Shown here piece after piece: positions 17,339-24,918 of a DNA stretch of 64,000 bases. Position numbers and translations under genes: made by a program. This DNA comes from Lysobacter sp. FW306-1B-D06B (GTDB lineage Bacteria; Pseudomonadota; Gammaproteobacteria; Xanthomonadales; Xanthomonadaceae): positions 1,240,001 through 1,304,000 of the forward strand of contig NZ_CP151802.1 in assembly GCF_038446665.1 (NCBI RefSeq), in the 5' to 3' direction. The stretch's first letter is position 1. Every line of letters begins with the position of its first letter. The notes beneath the pieces are model-generated. The model ran no database searches and had not been told where the DNA came from. It saw only the letters and a program-made list of their open reading frames with translations.

Positions 17339-18403
17339 TCAGCGGGCGACAGGATCGGCGTGCGCACCTGCGGCCTTGCGCCGGCGCGTGTCCTCGATGA
17401 GCTGATCGCGCGCGGCCTGTTGCAGGCGCTCGATGCTCACCTTGTCCGGCGATTCGCCCAGCCGCGCGGTGAGGTCGGCGACGACGCGCTTGTTGGCGTA
17501 CGTATGCGGCGAATCCATGTCGTCGCTCTGCGCGGAGATGAACGAGCCCAGGCGCTTGGCGCTGACTTCGCGCGCTTGCGCCAGTTCGACCAGCTTGGCG
17601 CGGTATTCCAGTTCCCACGAGGCCATGCCGGGGAACGCGTTCTGGTCGGCGAAGTGCTGCGTTTCGTGGCCGAGGAACACGACGCGGAACGCTTCGCTGT
17701 CGAGGCCTTCGCTGTAGCTGGGCACCACGGCGTACAGCGCTTCGGCGGTCGCCCAGCCACCGGCGGAGCCGCGCTCGCAACGGCCGTACGACGTCCAGCC
17801 GCGGCTGACCCAGTCGTCCAGCAGCTCCACCTTCACGGTGTACGGGCCTTCCGGCAGTTCCACGTTGTACGGACGGGTGTCCTGCTTGCGCCACATCATC
17901 AGCTCGCGCAGCGGCAGGGTGCGGCCCAGTTGCGCGCGGTAGCCGTGCGCGAGCAGCTGGCCTTGCAGGATCGGTTCCAGCGCGTCCATGTCCTTCGCGC
18001 CCGCAGCATCGGCGCCGATGCGCTTGCGCAGGGTTTCCAGCAGTTTTCCTTCCAGTGCCGCGCGCTGCGACGGCGACTTCATCGCGTGCCACCAGTAGTC
18101 CTGGTAATCGTGCAGCACGCCGCGGGCGAAGTCGTCGGTGATGGCGTCGGTGGCGAACACCGGCGCATCCGCGTGGCGCGCCAGCATGCAGGCCCGGTAG
18201 ACGGCGTCCTTGCCGCGGAAGCCGTCGATGGGCGATTCGCGCAGTGCGCGCACCGCACGCGGGCCATCGCCCTGCAGGATCGCGTTGGTGGACTCGGCGA
18301 TCGCGGCGGTCGCGGCCGGCGTGGACGTTTCAGGCTCGGCGGCGTACGCGGCCGGCAACAGTGCGGCGAGGAACAGTGGGGCGATGCGGATGGCGTGGGG
18401 CAT
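17339..18403 (-). CDS. Secreted protein with HExxH motif, possible metallopeptidase
   Basis: 354 residues, not matched to a family I can name. A clear Sec signal peptide (about 1-21, LFLAALLPAAYAA) predicts export. The central region is helical and charged. Residues 246-250 are HETQH, a zinc-peptidase HExxH motif in the context VVFLGHETQHFADQ, followed by acidic candidates for a third ligand (E264, E266, E273) in ASWELEYRAKLVEL. The C-terminal quarter is helical and basic. It sits between an AraC-type regulator (41 nt upstream) and OsmC (46 nt downstream), suggesting one operon. Protease activity is inferred from the motif only. Confidence 0.75.
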   Translation of the reverse strand: MPHAIRIAPLFLAALLPAAYAAEPETSTPAATAAIAESTNAILQGDGPRAVRALRESPIDGFRGKDAVYRACMLARHADAPVFATDAITDDFARGVLHDYQDYWWHAMKSPSQRAALEGKLLETLRKRIGADAAGAKDMDALEPILQGQLLAHGYRAQLGRTLPLRELMMWRKQDTRPYNVELPEGPYTVKVELLDDWVSRGWTSYGRCERGSAGGWATAEALYAVVPSYSEGLDSEAFRVVFLGHETQHFADQNAFPGMASWELEYRAKLVELAQAREVSAKRLGSFISAQSDDMDSPHTYANKRVVADLTARLGESPDKVSIERLQQAARDQLIEDTRRRKAAGAHADPVAR

Positions 18404-18444
18404 GGGGAATCCGTTCGGTCGACGGCCGGCGGCCGTCTTCACGC

Positions 18445-19152
18445 TCATTGCAGCGGGGGGCGGGGCGGGGCGTCTTGAACGCATTTGATCTGCCCCCGCA
18501 ACCGCGACGGCGTGGCGCCGGTGGCGGCGCGCAGCGTCCGGCTGAGGTGTGCCTGGTCGGCGAATCCGGCGAGCGCGGCGATGTCGGCCAGTGCCAGGCC
18601 ATCGGCCAGCAGGCGCAGAGCGCGGCGGCAGCGCAGTTCGCGACGCAACAACTGCGGCGGCATTCCGTGCGAAACCGCGAACACGCGCGAGGCATGCGCG
18701 GCCGAGACACCCGCGCGGCGCGCCAGCGTGGCGACGTCCAGCTCGCCCAGCTCCAGCTCCCGCAGGAACTCTGCCTGCCACGCATGCAGCTCGGGCGCGC
18801 GCACCGGCGTGCACGCGGCGATGAGTTCGCCCAGCCGCTGCGGCGCATCGGTGAACACCGCCCGTGCTTGCCTCGCGTCCGGTACGCGCAGCACGCGCAG
18901 CGTGTCCGGTGCGGCGGCATCGACCAGGTCGAGGTTCGCCACCGTCGCGCCGAACCGCCCGAAGCGGTTGCCGTGCGCATGCCAGCGCGGGTGCAGGACC
19001 AGCGTGCCGGGCTCGCAGGCGATGGGGCCGTCGGGGCTGGCCTCGACGTGGCTGCCGTCGATCACCAGTGCCGCGTACGCGCCGCCGTGCCGGTGCGTGC
19101 CGAGCACGTCGCGGGCGTCATGGCGGGTTTCGAAACCGGCGTGGGCGTGCAT
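18445..19152 (-). CDS. AraC-family transcriptional regulator
   Basis: 235 residues. An N-terminal cupin-like sensing domain (about 1-115, with GTHRHGGAYAALVIDG and LHPRWHAHG) is followed by a C-terminal double helix-turn-helix (about 135-225: LDVATLARRAGVSAAHASRVF and LADIAALAGFADQAHLSRTLR). The His-rich cupin motif could bind a metal or small ligand. The start is the ATG at 19152. It precedes the HExxH-protein gene by 41 nt on the same strand and could control the group. Confidence 0.9.
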   Translation of the reverse strand: MHAHAGFETRHDARDVLGTHRHGGAYAALVIDGSHVEASPDGPIACEPGTLVLHPRWHAHGNRFGRFGATVANLDLVDAAAPDTLRVLRVPDARQARAVFTDAPQRLGELIAACTPVRAPELHAWQAEFLRELELGELDVATLARRAGVSAAHASRVFAVSHGMPPQLLRRELRCRRALRLLADGLALADIAALAGFADQAHLSRTLRAATGATPSRLRGQIKCVQDAPPRPPLQ

Positions 19153-19243
19153 GCGGGAATCCTGAGGGACGCGGGACGGAACGGGCCAGTGGCGGAAGTC
19201 AGCCCGTCCTGGGATGCACGAGCGCGGCGCCGGGTTGAAACCC

Positions 19244-19654
19244 TCAGCCGGCGGCGAACTGCCAGGCCGCGCGCAGGCAGGGTTCGATGGCGCGCAGGTC
19301 GGCCGCATCGCGCAGCTTCGCGACCTGCTGCACGCGGCCGCGTTCATCGCGCGCGGTCTTGAAGAACTGCGGGTGGTCGAACTCGCGGTCCAGCTGCAAC
19401 GCCAGGCGCAACGCGTCCTTCATGAACACCACGTCGGCGAAGATGCGCGTGGTGCGCAGCAGCGCGTAGCGATCCTTGTGCACGATCTCGACGTCGCCGT
19501 AGCCGCGCACCGTGCGTTCCAGTTCCTCGTACAGCGCCACGAGTGCCGCCGGCTTGTTCGCCAGCATCGCCGCGCGGTCGCCCGTGCCGCAGCTGTGCTT
19601 CACGTTGGCGCGGTTGAAGACGCGACCGCAGTTCGGGCAGGACCACGCCGGCAT
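19244..19654 (-). CDS. DUF5655-like protein with N-terminal zinc knuckle
   Basis: 136 residues. The N-terminus has C6-x2-C9 and H20-x-C22 (CPNCGRVF, VKHSC), a probable single zinc site. The rest (about 35-135) fits the DUF5655 pattern with VEIVHKDRYALLRTTRIFADVVFMKDALRLAL. Function is unknown; the fold is often linked to DNA- or nucleotide-related proteins. It is the last gene of a minus-strand run and starts four bases after the stop of the cytosine-deaminase-like gene. Confidence 0.78.
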   Translation of the reverse strand: MPAWSCPNCGRVFNRANVKHSCGTGDRAAMLANKPAALVALYEELERTVRGYGDVEIVHKDRYALLRTTRIFADVVFMKDALRLALQLDREFDHPQFFKTARDERGRVQQVAKLRDAADLRAIEPCLRAAWQFAAG

Positions 19655-19658
19655 GCGC

Positions 19659-20114
19659 TCAATCCTCGCCGATGTCCTCGTTCCACACGTCCGGGTTCGC
19701 GGCGATGTAATCGCCGAGCATGCCGATGCACTGCGCGTCTTCCAGGTCGATCACCTTGACGCCGTTCTCGCGCAGCCAGTCGATGCCGCCGCGGAAGTTC
19801 ACCGATTCGCCCACCACCACCGTGCCGATGTTGAACTGGCGCACCAGTCCGCTGCAGTACCAACACGGCGCCAGCGTGGTGACCATGATGGTGTCGCGGT
19901 AGCGGCGCTGGCGGCCGGCCTTGCGGAAGGCGTCGGTTTCGCCGTGCACCGACGGGTCGTTCTCCTGGATGCGGCGGTTGTGGCCGCAGCCGAGCAGACG
20001 GCCGTCGTCGTGGTACAGCGCCGCGCCGATCGGAATGCCGCCTTCGGCCAGCCCCTTGCGGGCTTCCTCGACGGCGGTGGCGAGCAGGGCGCGGTAGTCG
20101 GGCGTATGGATCAT
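19659..20114 (-). CDS. Yeast-type cytosine/nucleoside deaminase
   Basis: 151 residues. Zinc-dependent CDA-fold deaminase with H57-x-E59 (HGETDAF) and C84-x2-C87 (APCWYC). The C-terminal half (VVVGESVNFRGG, then the ending PDVWNEDIGE) is strongly reminiscent of fungal cytosine deaminase Fcy1, which ends similarly and converts cytosine to uracil. This is unlike the larger bacterial CodA amidohydrolase. The call rests on remembered motif similarity, so guanine or another base is possible. Its start overlaps the stop of the ElaA gene by 4 nt. Confidence 0.82.
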   Translation of the reverse strand: MIHTPDYRALLATAVEEARKGLAEGGIPIGAALYHDDGRLLGCGHNRRIQENDPSVHGETDAFRKAGRQRRYRDTIMVTTLAPCWYCSGLVRQFNIGTVVVGESVNFRGGIDWLRENGVKVIDLEDAQCIGMLGDYIAANPDVWNEDIGED

Positions 20115-20596
20115 GCGGAAGCTCCAGCGGCACGCAGCATGTCGATGTGCGCGATGCCGTCGTCGAGGTAGGGTTCGGAAGACGGCACGAAACCGTGCCG
20201 CGCGTAATAGTGCTGCAGATGCGCCTGCGCGCCGATCTGCACGTCGCAGCCGGGCCAGCGCGCTTGGATCTGCGCCAGCGCCTGATGCACCAGCGGATCG
20301 CCGAGGCCGCGGCCGCGCCAGGCCGGCGCGGTGAGCACGCGGCCGAAGCTCACCTGCGGGTAGCTCAGGCCCGGCGCGAGGATGCGCAGGTAGGCGGCGA
20401 TGGCGCCGTCGTCGTCGGTCGCGAACACATGCACCGTGTCCGGATGCGTGTCCTTGCCGTCGGGATCCAGGTACACGCACTGCTGCTCGACGACGAACAC
20501 TTCCGAACGCAGCTTGAGCAGCGCGTACAGCGTGCCGGCGTCGAGTTCGCGGAACAGGCGGGCCTGCCAGCGCAGGGCGTTGAGCGGAGCGGTCAT
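20111..20596 (-). CDS. elaA: GNAT acetyltransferase, ElaA family
   Basis: 161 residues. ElaA-type N-acetyltransferase: an N-terminal LYALLKLRSEVFVVEQQC segment (family hallmark), the acetyl-CoA loop region FGRVLTAPAWRGRGLGDPL, and the C-terminal YYARHGFVPSSEPYLDDGIAHIDM. The substrate is unknown. It lies 24 nt after the HlyD gene and overlaps the deaminase start, placing it in the middle of a five-gene run. Confidence 0.92.
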   Translation of the reverse strand: MTAPLNALRWQARLFRELDAGTLYALLKLRSEVFVVEQQCVYLDPDGKDTHPDTVHVFATDDDGAIAAYLRILAPGLSYPQVSFGRVLTAPAWRGRGLGDPLVHQALAQIQARWPGCDVQIGAQAHLQHYYARHGFVPSSEPYLDDGIAHIDMLRAAGASA

Positions 20597-20620
20597 GCGC
20601 GCATGATGCCAGCGCGCGCC

Positions 20621-21718
20621 TCAGCGGTCGCCCGACGTGTCGATGCTCACCACCACCGACATGCCCGGATGCAACCGCGCCGCCGGTGCCTGGCCGGCGT
20701 CGATGGACACCTTCACCGGGATGCGCTGGGCGATCTTGACGAAATTGCCGGTGGCGTTGTCGGGCGGGAGCACGCTGAACTCCGAGCCGGTGGCGGGCGA
20801 GATCTCCTCCACGCGTCCGCGCAGGCGCGCGCCGCCCAGTGCGTCGACGGTGAACGTCACCGGCTGGCCGATGCGCACGTGCTCCATCTGCGTTTCCTTC
20901 ATGTTGGCCACCACCCACATGCGTTCGGGCACCAGCGCCATCAACTGCGTGCCGGGATTGACGAACGCGCCCAGCCGCACCTGCACCTGGCCGAGCTGGC
21001 CGTCGCGCGGTGCGCGAACCTGGGTGTTGTCCAGGTCGATGCGCGCCAGCTGCAACGCCGCCTCCGCATTGGCGACCGCCGCCTCCAGCACCGCCATGTT
21101 CACCGACACGCTGCGCACGCTCTGGCGCGCGATCTCCACGCCGGCCAGCGCCTCGCTCACGCCGGCCTGCGCCTGCGTGCTGGCCGCGCGGGCCTGGTCG
21201 CGATCGGCCTGCGAGAGCAGCTGCTGCTTCGCCAGCGGATCGATGCGGCGCAGGTCGGCCTGGGTCTTCTGCGCCAGCGCCTGCGCGTTGCGCACGGCGG
21301 CGTCGCTTTGCACTACCGACGCCTCCGCGCTGCGCCGCGCCTGGGTCGCGTTGGCCAGCGCCGCGCGTTCGCTTTGCAGCCGCGCCTGCGCCTGCTCGAG
21401 CCGTTGCCGGTAGATGCGGTCGTCGATCTGCACCAGCAGCTGGCCGCGCCGCACATGGTCGAAATCCTGCACCGCGACCTGGGTGATGTAACCGCCGAGC
21501 TGCGGCGAAATGATCGTCACCTGGCCGCGCACCATCGCGTTCTCGGTGCTCTGGATGGCGCTGCGGAACGGCGGCAGGCGCCAGGCGTAGAGCACGACGA
21601 GCACGCCCGTCAGCGCCACGCCGGCGAAGGCCGCCATCTGCCAGCGTCGCCGGCGTCGGCGGGCGGGAGACGGGTCAGGTGCGGCGGGCGCGGCGGGAGC
21701 TGGAGCGGGTGTGTTCAT
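20621..21718 (-). CDS. EmrA-like membrane fusion protein (HlyD family)
   Basis: 365 residues. Periplasmic adaptor of an MFS-type multidrug pump. A Pro/Ala-rich basic N-terminus (RRRRRRWQ), one membrane anchor (about 28-46), the first half of the lipoyl domain (GGYITQVAVQDFDHVRRGQLLVQID), a long coiled-coil hairpin (about 105-215, rich in Ala and Gln), the second lipoyl half (RAPRDGQLGQVQVRLG) and a beta-barrel region to the end (HPGMSVVVSID). The start overlaps the MFS stop by 4 nt. An outer-membrane TolC partner is not encoded here. Confidence 0.93.
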   Translation of the reverse strand: MNTPAPAPAAPAAPDPSPARRRRRRWQMAAFAGVALTGVLVVLYAWRLPPFRSAIQSTENAMVRGQVTIISPQLGGYITQVAVQDFDHVRRGQLLVQIDDRIYRQRLEQAQARLQSERAALANATQARRSAEASVVQSDAAVRNAQALAQKTQADLRRIDPLAKQQLLSQADRDQARAASTQAQAGVSEALAGVEIARQSVRSVSVNMAVLEAAVANAEAALQLARIDLDNTQVRAPRDGQLGQVQVRLGAFVNPGTQLMALVPERMWVVANMKETQMEHVRIGQPVTFTVDALGGARLRGRVEEISPATGSEFSVLPPDNATGNFVKIAQRIPVKVSIDAGQAPAARLHPGMSVVVSIDTSGDR

Positions 21719-23373
21719 GGAGCGACGGGGGCGGCGGGAATGGAGGGGGAGGCGGCACGGGCGGCGGCGCGGTCGCGCTGCAGCAGGCGCAGGCGATGCA
21801 CGAGCATCCAGACCAGCGTGAGCAGCGCGATCGCGGCGATCGCCATGAAGACATCGTTGTAGGCCAGCACGTTGGCCTCGCGTGAAGCGGCCGCGCCGAG
21901 CGCCCGCACGCCTTGCTGGTTCAACAGGGCCGGGTCGGTGATGGCCCGCGAATACGCCGACGCGCCGGCCTGCACGCGTGCGGCCACCAGCGGGTCCTGC
22001 AACGTGAGGGGCTCGACGAGCTGGCTGGAGTGGAACTTCTCGCGCACCGTTTGGAACGTGCCCAGCGCCGCCGTGCCCACCAGCCCGCCCAGGTTCTGCG
22101 CCATGCCGAACAGCACGACGAAGGTGATGAGGTTGCGCGGCTGGCCGATGACCTGGCCCATGCCCAGCACCATGGCCGGGCCGAGGAAGTAGGTGCTGCC
22201 GAAGCCGATCAGGAACTGGCTCAGCATCATGTTCTGCGGGCGCGTGAGGTTGGTGGACTGCGCATCCAGCAGTGCGCCGATGGCGATGCAGGCCAGCGCG
22301 ATGGAGGAGGGGATGATCATCCGGTTGGGGCGGATGGTGATCGCGCTGGCGACGATGCCCGCCGCACAGCCCAGCGCCACCATCGCGAACAGGCTGTGCA
22401 TCTGGTCGTTGTTCAACCCCAGTGCCTGCATGAAGCCCACCGCGCCGGTGCTCTGCTCCGACAACGCGAAGCGGATCAGCAGCACGGACACGCCCAGCCG
22501 CACCATCGTCCCGCTCGCCAGCCAGCGCGTGTTGATGAGCGGGTTCGCGCGGAAATGCTCCACCGCGATGGCTGCGGTCAGCAGCACGATCGAACCGGCC
22601 AGGGCCCAGCCGATCCAGGGCGCATCGAACCACCAGTCGATGCGCCCCAGCGACAACACCGCGCACAGCAGCGCGATGCCCGGCGCGAACAAGGCCAGGG
22701 TGAGGAAGTCGGTCTTCTCGAACACTTTCATGCGGTCGCTCGGCGGCAACCGCAGCATCAGCACGCCGCCCAGCGAAATCAGCGCCAGCCCCAGCTCGAA
22801 CAGGTACAGGCCGCGCCATTCGCCGAACTCCAGCAGCTCGGCCGAGAAAATCCGCGCCAGCGGCGTAGCCAGCTGCGCCACGCCGATGCCCACCACCAGC
22901 CCGCGCAGCCGGTGCGCGGCCGGGAAGGCCTGCATCATGTAGTACAGGCCCAGCGTGCTCAGCGCCGCGCCGGCAATGCCGTGCGCCGCACGCACCGCGA
23001 TCGCCGAGCCCAGCCCGTGCACGAACAGATGCGCGAAGGTCAGCAGCACGTACAGGCCCAGGAACACTTCGGTGAACAAACGCAGGCCGAACTGCTGGCG
23101 GAACTTCACCAGCAGCAAATTCGCCGAGACGTTGGTCATCACGTAGGCGGCGGGCAGCCACTGGACCTCGGCCGAGGTCGCGCCGATCGCGCCCTGCAGG
23201 TTCAGCAGGTTGGCCGTGACCAGCGCATTGCCCAGCCCGCCCGTGATGGCGACCAGGAAGCCGACCAGGCCGAAGGCCACGCGGCGCGCCGGCGTGTGCA
23301 GCGGGGTCGAGGGCGATCCGGGCAGCGTCGGCCGCTCGTGCGGCAGCCAGTCGCGCGGCGCGTAACGGCTCAT
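21715..23373 (-). CDS. EmrB-like MFS transporter (DHA2 family, 14 helices)
   Basis: 552 residues, drug:H+ antiporter type. Hydrophobic segments are consistent with 14 helices, and the central motif GGLGNALVTANLLNLQ in helix 1 plus WLPAAYVMTNVSANLLLVKFRQQFG around helix 2 are typical of the DHA2 branch. Partnered with the HlyD-type protein encoded immediately downstream (4-nt overlap), it should export hydrophobic or anionic toxic compounds. The start is the ATG at 23373; the 98-nt gap upstream is shared with divergent ubiE. Confidence 0.92.
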   Translation of the reverse strand: MSRYAPRDWLPHERPTLPGSPSTPLHTPARRVAFGLVGFLVAITGGLGNALVTANLLNLQGAIGATSAEVQWLPAAYVMTNVSANLLLVKFRQQFGLRLFTEVFLGLYVLLTFAHLFVHGLGSAIAVRAAHGIAGAALSTLGLYYMMQAFPAAHRLRGLVVGIGVAQLATPLARIFSAELLEFGEWRGLYLFELGLALISLGGVLMLRLPPSDRMKVFEKTDFLTLALFAPGIALLCAVLSLGRIDWWFDAPWIGWALAGSIVLLTAAIAVEHFRANPLINTRWLASGTMVRLGVSVLLIRFALSEQSTGAVGFMQALGLNNDQMHSLFAMVALGCAAGIVASAITIRPNRMIIPSSIALACIAIGALLDAQSTNLTRPQNMMLSQFLIGFGSTYFLGPAMVLGMGQVIGQPRNLITFVVLFGMAQNLGGLVGTAALGTFQTVREKFHSSQLVEPLTLQDPLVAARVQAGASAYSRAITDPALLNQQGVRALGAAASREANVLAYNDVFMAIAAIALLTLVWMLVHRLRLLQRDRAAARAASPSIPAAPVAP

Positions 23374-23455
23374 GGGCGCGGTGGTCCTCCCTGGGCGCGG
23401 GGCCGGCGGGGACGCCTCGATGCGCGCGGCCGGTGGGGCGCAGTTTGGCACGGGG

Positions 23456-23464
23456 TGCGATAAT
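23456..23464 (+). promoter_or_regulatory. Extended -10 element upstream of ubiE (leaderless candidate)
   Basis: TGCGATAAT, an extended -10 (TGn plus GATAAT), ends 6 nt before the ubiE ATG. There is no Shine-Dalgarno. The predicted transcript would begin at or beside the start codon. Confidence 0.55.
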
Positions 23465-23470
23465 CGCCGC

Positions 23471-24244
23471 ATGAACGATCCCAGCCAGAAGCAAGACGCC
23501 AACTCCGGCACGACCCACTTCGGTTTCCGCGACGTGCCCACGGGCGAGAAGCAGAAGCTCGTCGGCGAGGTGTTCTCGTCGGTCGCGCGCAACTACGACC
23601 TGATGAACGACCTGATGTCGCTGGGCGTCCACCGTGTGTGGAAGCGCTACTTCGTCGGCACGGCGCAGGTGAAGCGCGGCGACCGCGTGCTCGACCTGGC
23701 CGGCGGCACGGGCGACATCGCGCTGCTGCTGCGCGACCGCGTGGGCGCATCGGGCAGCATCGTGCTGGGCGACATCAACGGCGCGATGCTGCGCACCGGG
23801 CGCGACCGCATGACCGACATGGGCAAGGTCGGCGGTTTCGAATACGTGCAGATGAACGCCGAGAAGCTGCCGTTCCCGGACGGCACGTTCGACCTGGTGA
23901 CGATCGCCTTCGGCCTGCGCAACGTCACCGACAAGGACGCCGCCCTGCGCGAGATGAACCGCGTGCTGAAGGTCGGCGGCCAGGCGCGCGTGCTGGAGTT
24001 CTCGGAAGTGAAGGCCGACTGGTTCAAGCCGATCTACGACTTCCATTCCTTCCAGGTGCTGCCGCGCTTGGGCAAGCTGTTCGCCAACGACGCCGACAGC
24101 TACCAGTACCTCGCCGAAAGCATCCGCAAGCACCCGCCGCAGGACGAGCTGAAGTCGATGATGCAGGCGGCGGGCTTCGCGCGTTGCGATTACCGCAATC
24201 TGTCGGCGGGGATCGTGGCGATCCATACCGGGTACAAGGTGTAA
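23471..24244 (+). CDS. ubiE: Demethylmenaquinone/ubiquinone methyltransferase UbiE
   Basis: 257 residues. SAM-dependent C-methyltransferase of ubiquinone (and menaquinone) synthesis. Motif I is VLDLAGGTGDIALLL (about 70-84), with the family signatures YDLMNDLMSLGVHRVWKR and NAEKLPFPDGTFDLVTIAFGLRNV. The length is normal. The start is the ATG at 23471 just after an extended -10 element; no ribosome site is visible. It is divergent from the EmrAB-like operon and convergent with the monooxygenase-like gene. Confidence 0.97.
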   Translation: MNDPSQKQDANSGTTHFGFRDVPTGEKQKLVGEVFSSVARNYDLMNDLMSLGVHRVWKRYFVGTAQVKRGDRVLDLAGGTGDIALLLRDRVGASGSIVLGDINGAMLRTGRDRMTDMGKVGGFEYVQMNAEKLPFPDGTFDLVTIAFGLRNVTDKDAALREMNRVLKVGGQARVLEFSEVKADWFKPIYDFHSFQVLPRLGKLFANDADSYQYLAESIRKHPPQDELKSMMQAAGFARCDYRNLSAGIVAIHTGYKV

Positions 24245-24260
24245 GCCGTCATGTTCCTTT

Positions 24261-24299
24261 CGGGCCCGAGGTAGCCGGATTTCGGCGGAGTCGGGCCCG
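24261..24299. terminator. Inverted repeat between convergent ubiE and monooxygenase-like gene
   Basis: CGGGCCCGA and TCGGGCCCG form a 9-bp stem around a 21-nt loop. The location between convergent genes fits a bidirectional terminator, although a T-run is missing. Confidence 0.45.
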
Positions 24300-24320
24300 C
24301 AAGGATCGGAGCTGTTCTGC

Positions 24321-24626
24321 CTACGGGGCGCGAGTCAGCGGAACGAAGGGCTGGATGTCGATGTCCCCCTCGACGAGCTCGGGGGCCCGGCCGAGGAACG
24401 CCTGGAGGTGCGCAGTAGCGAGGTGGGCGTCGAAGGCCTCCTGGCTCGCCCAGACCTCGTAGACCATCCACAGGTCCGCGTCCTGCGTCGAGCGATGCAA
24501 CTCATAGACGATCGATCCGGGCTCTGCTCTGGACGGCGCTACCAGCGCCATGAACGCAGCGCCAAGTTCTTCCGATCGGTTCGCCTTGGCGCGAGCGGTG
24601 GCGGCGATGGCGATGAGGTGGGTCAC
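24321..24626 (-). CDS. Antibiotic-biosynthesis-monooxygenase (ABM/YgiN-type) protein
   Basis: 101 residues. Dimeric alpha-beta barrel (ABM) family of putative quinol monooxygenases. Typical features are IAIAATARAKANRSEELGAAF at the start, PSRAEPGSIVYELHRS in the middle and WMVYEVWASQEAFDAHLATAHLQAF in the second half. The family reduces reactive quinones or modifies polyketides without a cofactor, but many members are uncharacterised. It stands alone, convergent with ubiE. Confidence 0.88.
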   Translation of the reverse strand: MTHLIAIAATARAKANRSEELGAAFMALVAPSRAEPGSIVYELHRSTQDADLWMVYEVWASQEAFDAHLATAHLQAFLGRAPELVEGDIDIQPFVPLTRAP

Positions 24627-24918
24627 GGTGCCTTCCTTACGATCTCGACGAAGGGGCGCAGGCTAGTCTCTGCCGCCGTGCCGTGCAGTTGGTTATTTTC
24701 CCCGCATGTCGCGCCCCAAAGGGACCGCTGCGTCCGAGTGGGCAGGGCGTTGGTTTTGCCTAAGGTCCGAGACTGCCGGTTTGGCGCCTGGCCGAGAATG
24801 GGAAGAGTGAATACGGCATCGGCTGCCGTACGGCATGCCGCAAGACCGCCGCGGTCCTGCCGTGAGCCCGCCCGGAGGCGCTAAACTCGGCCGCTCACCC
24901 GCCAGAACGGTTCCACGC

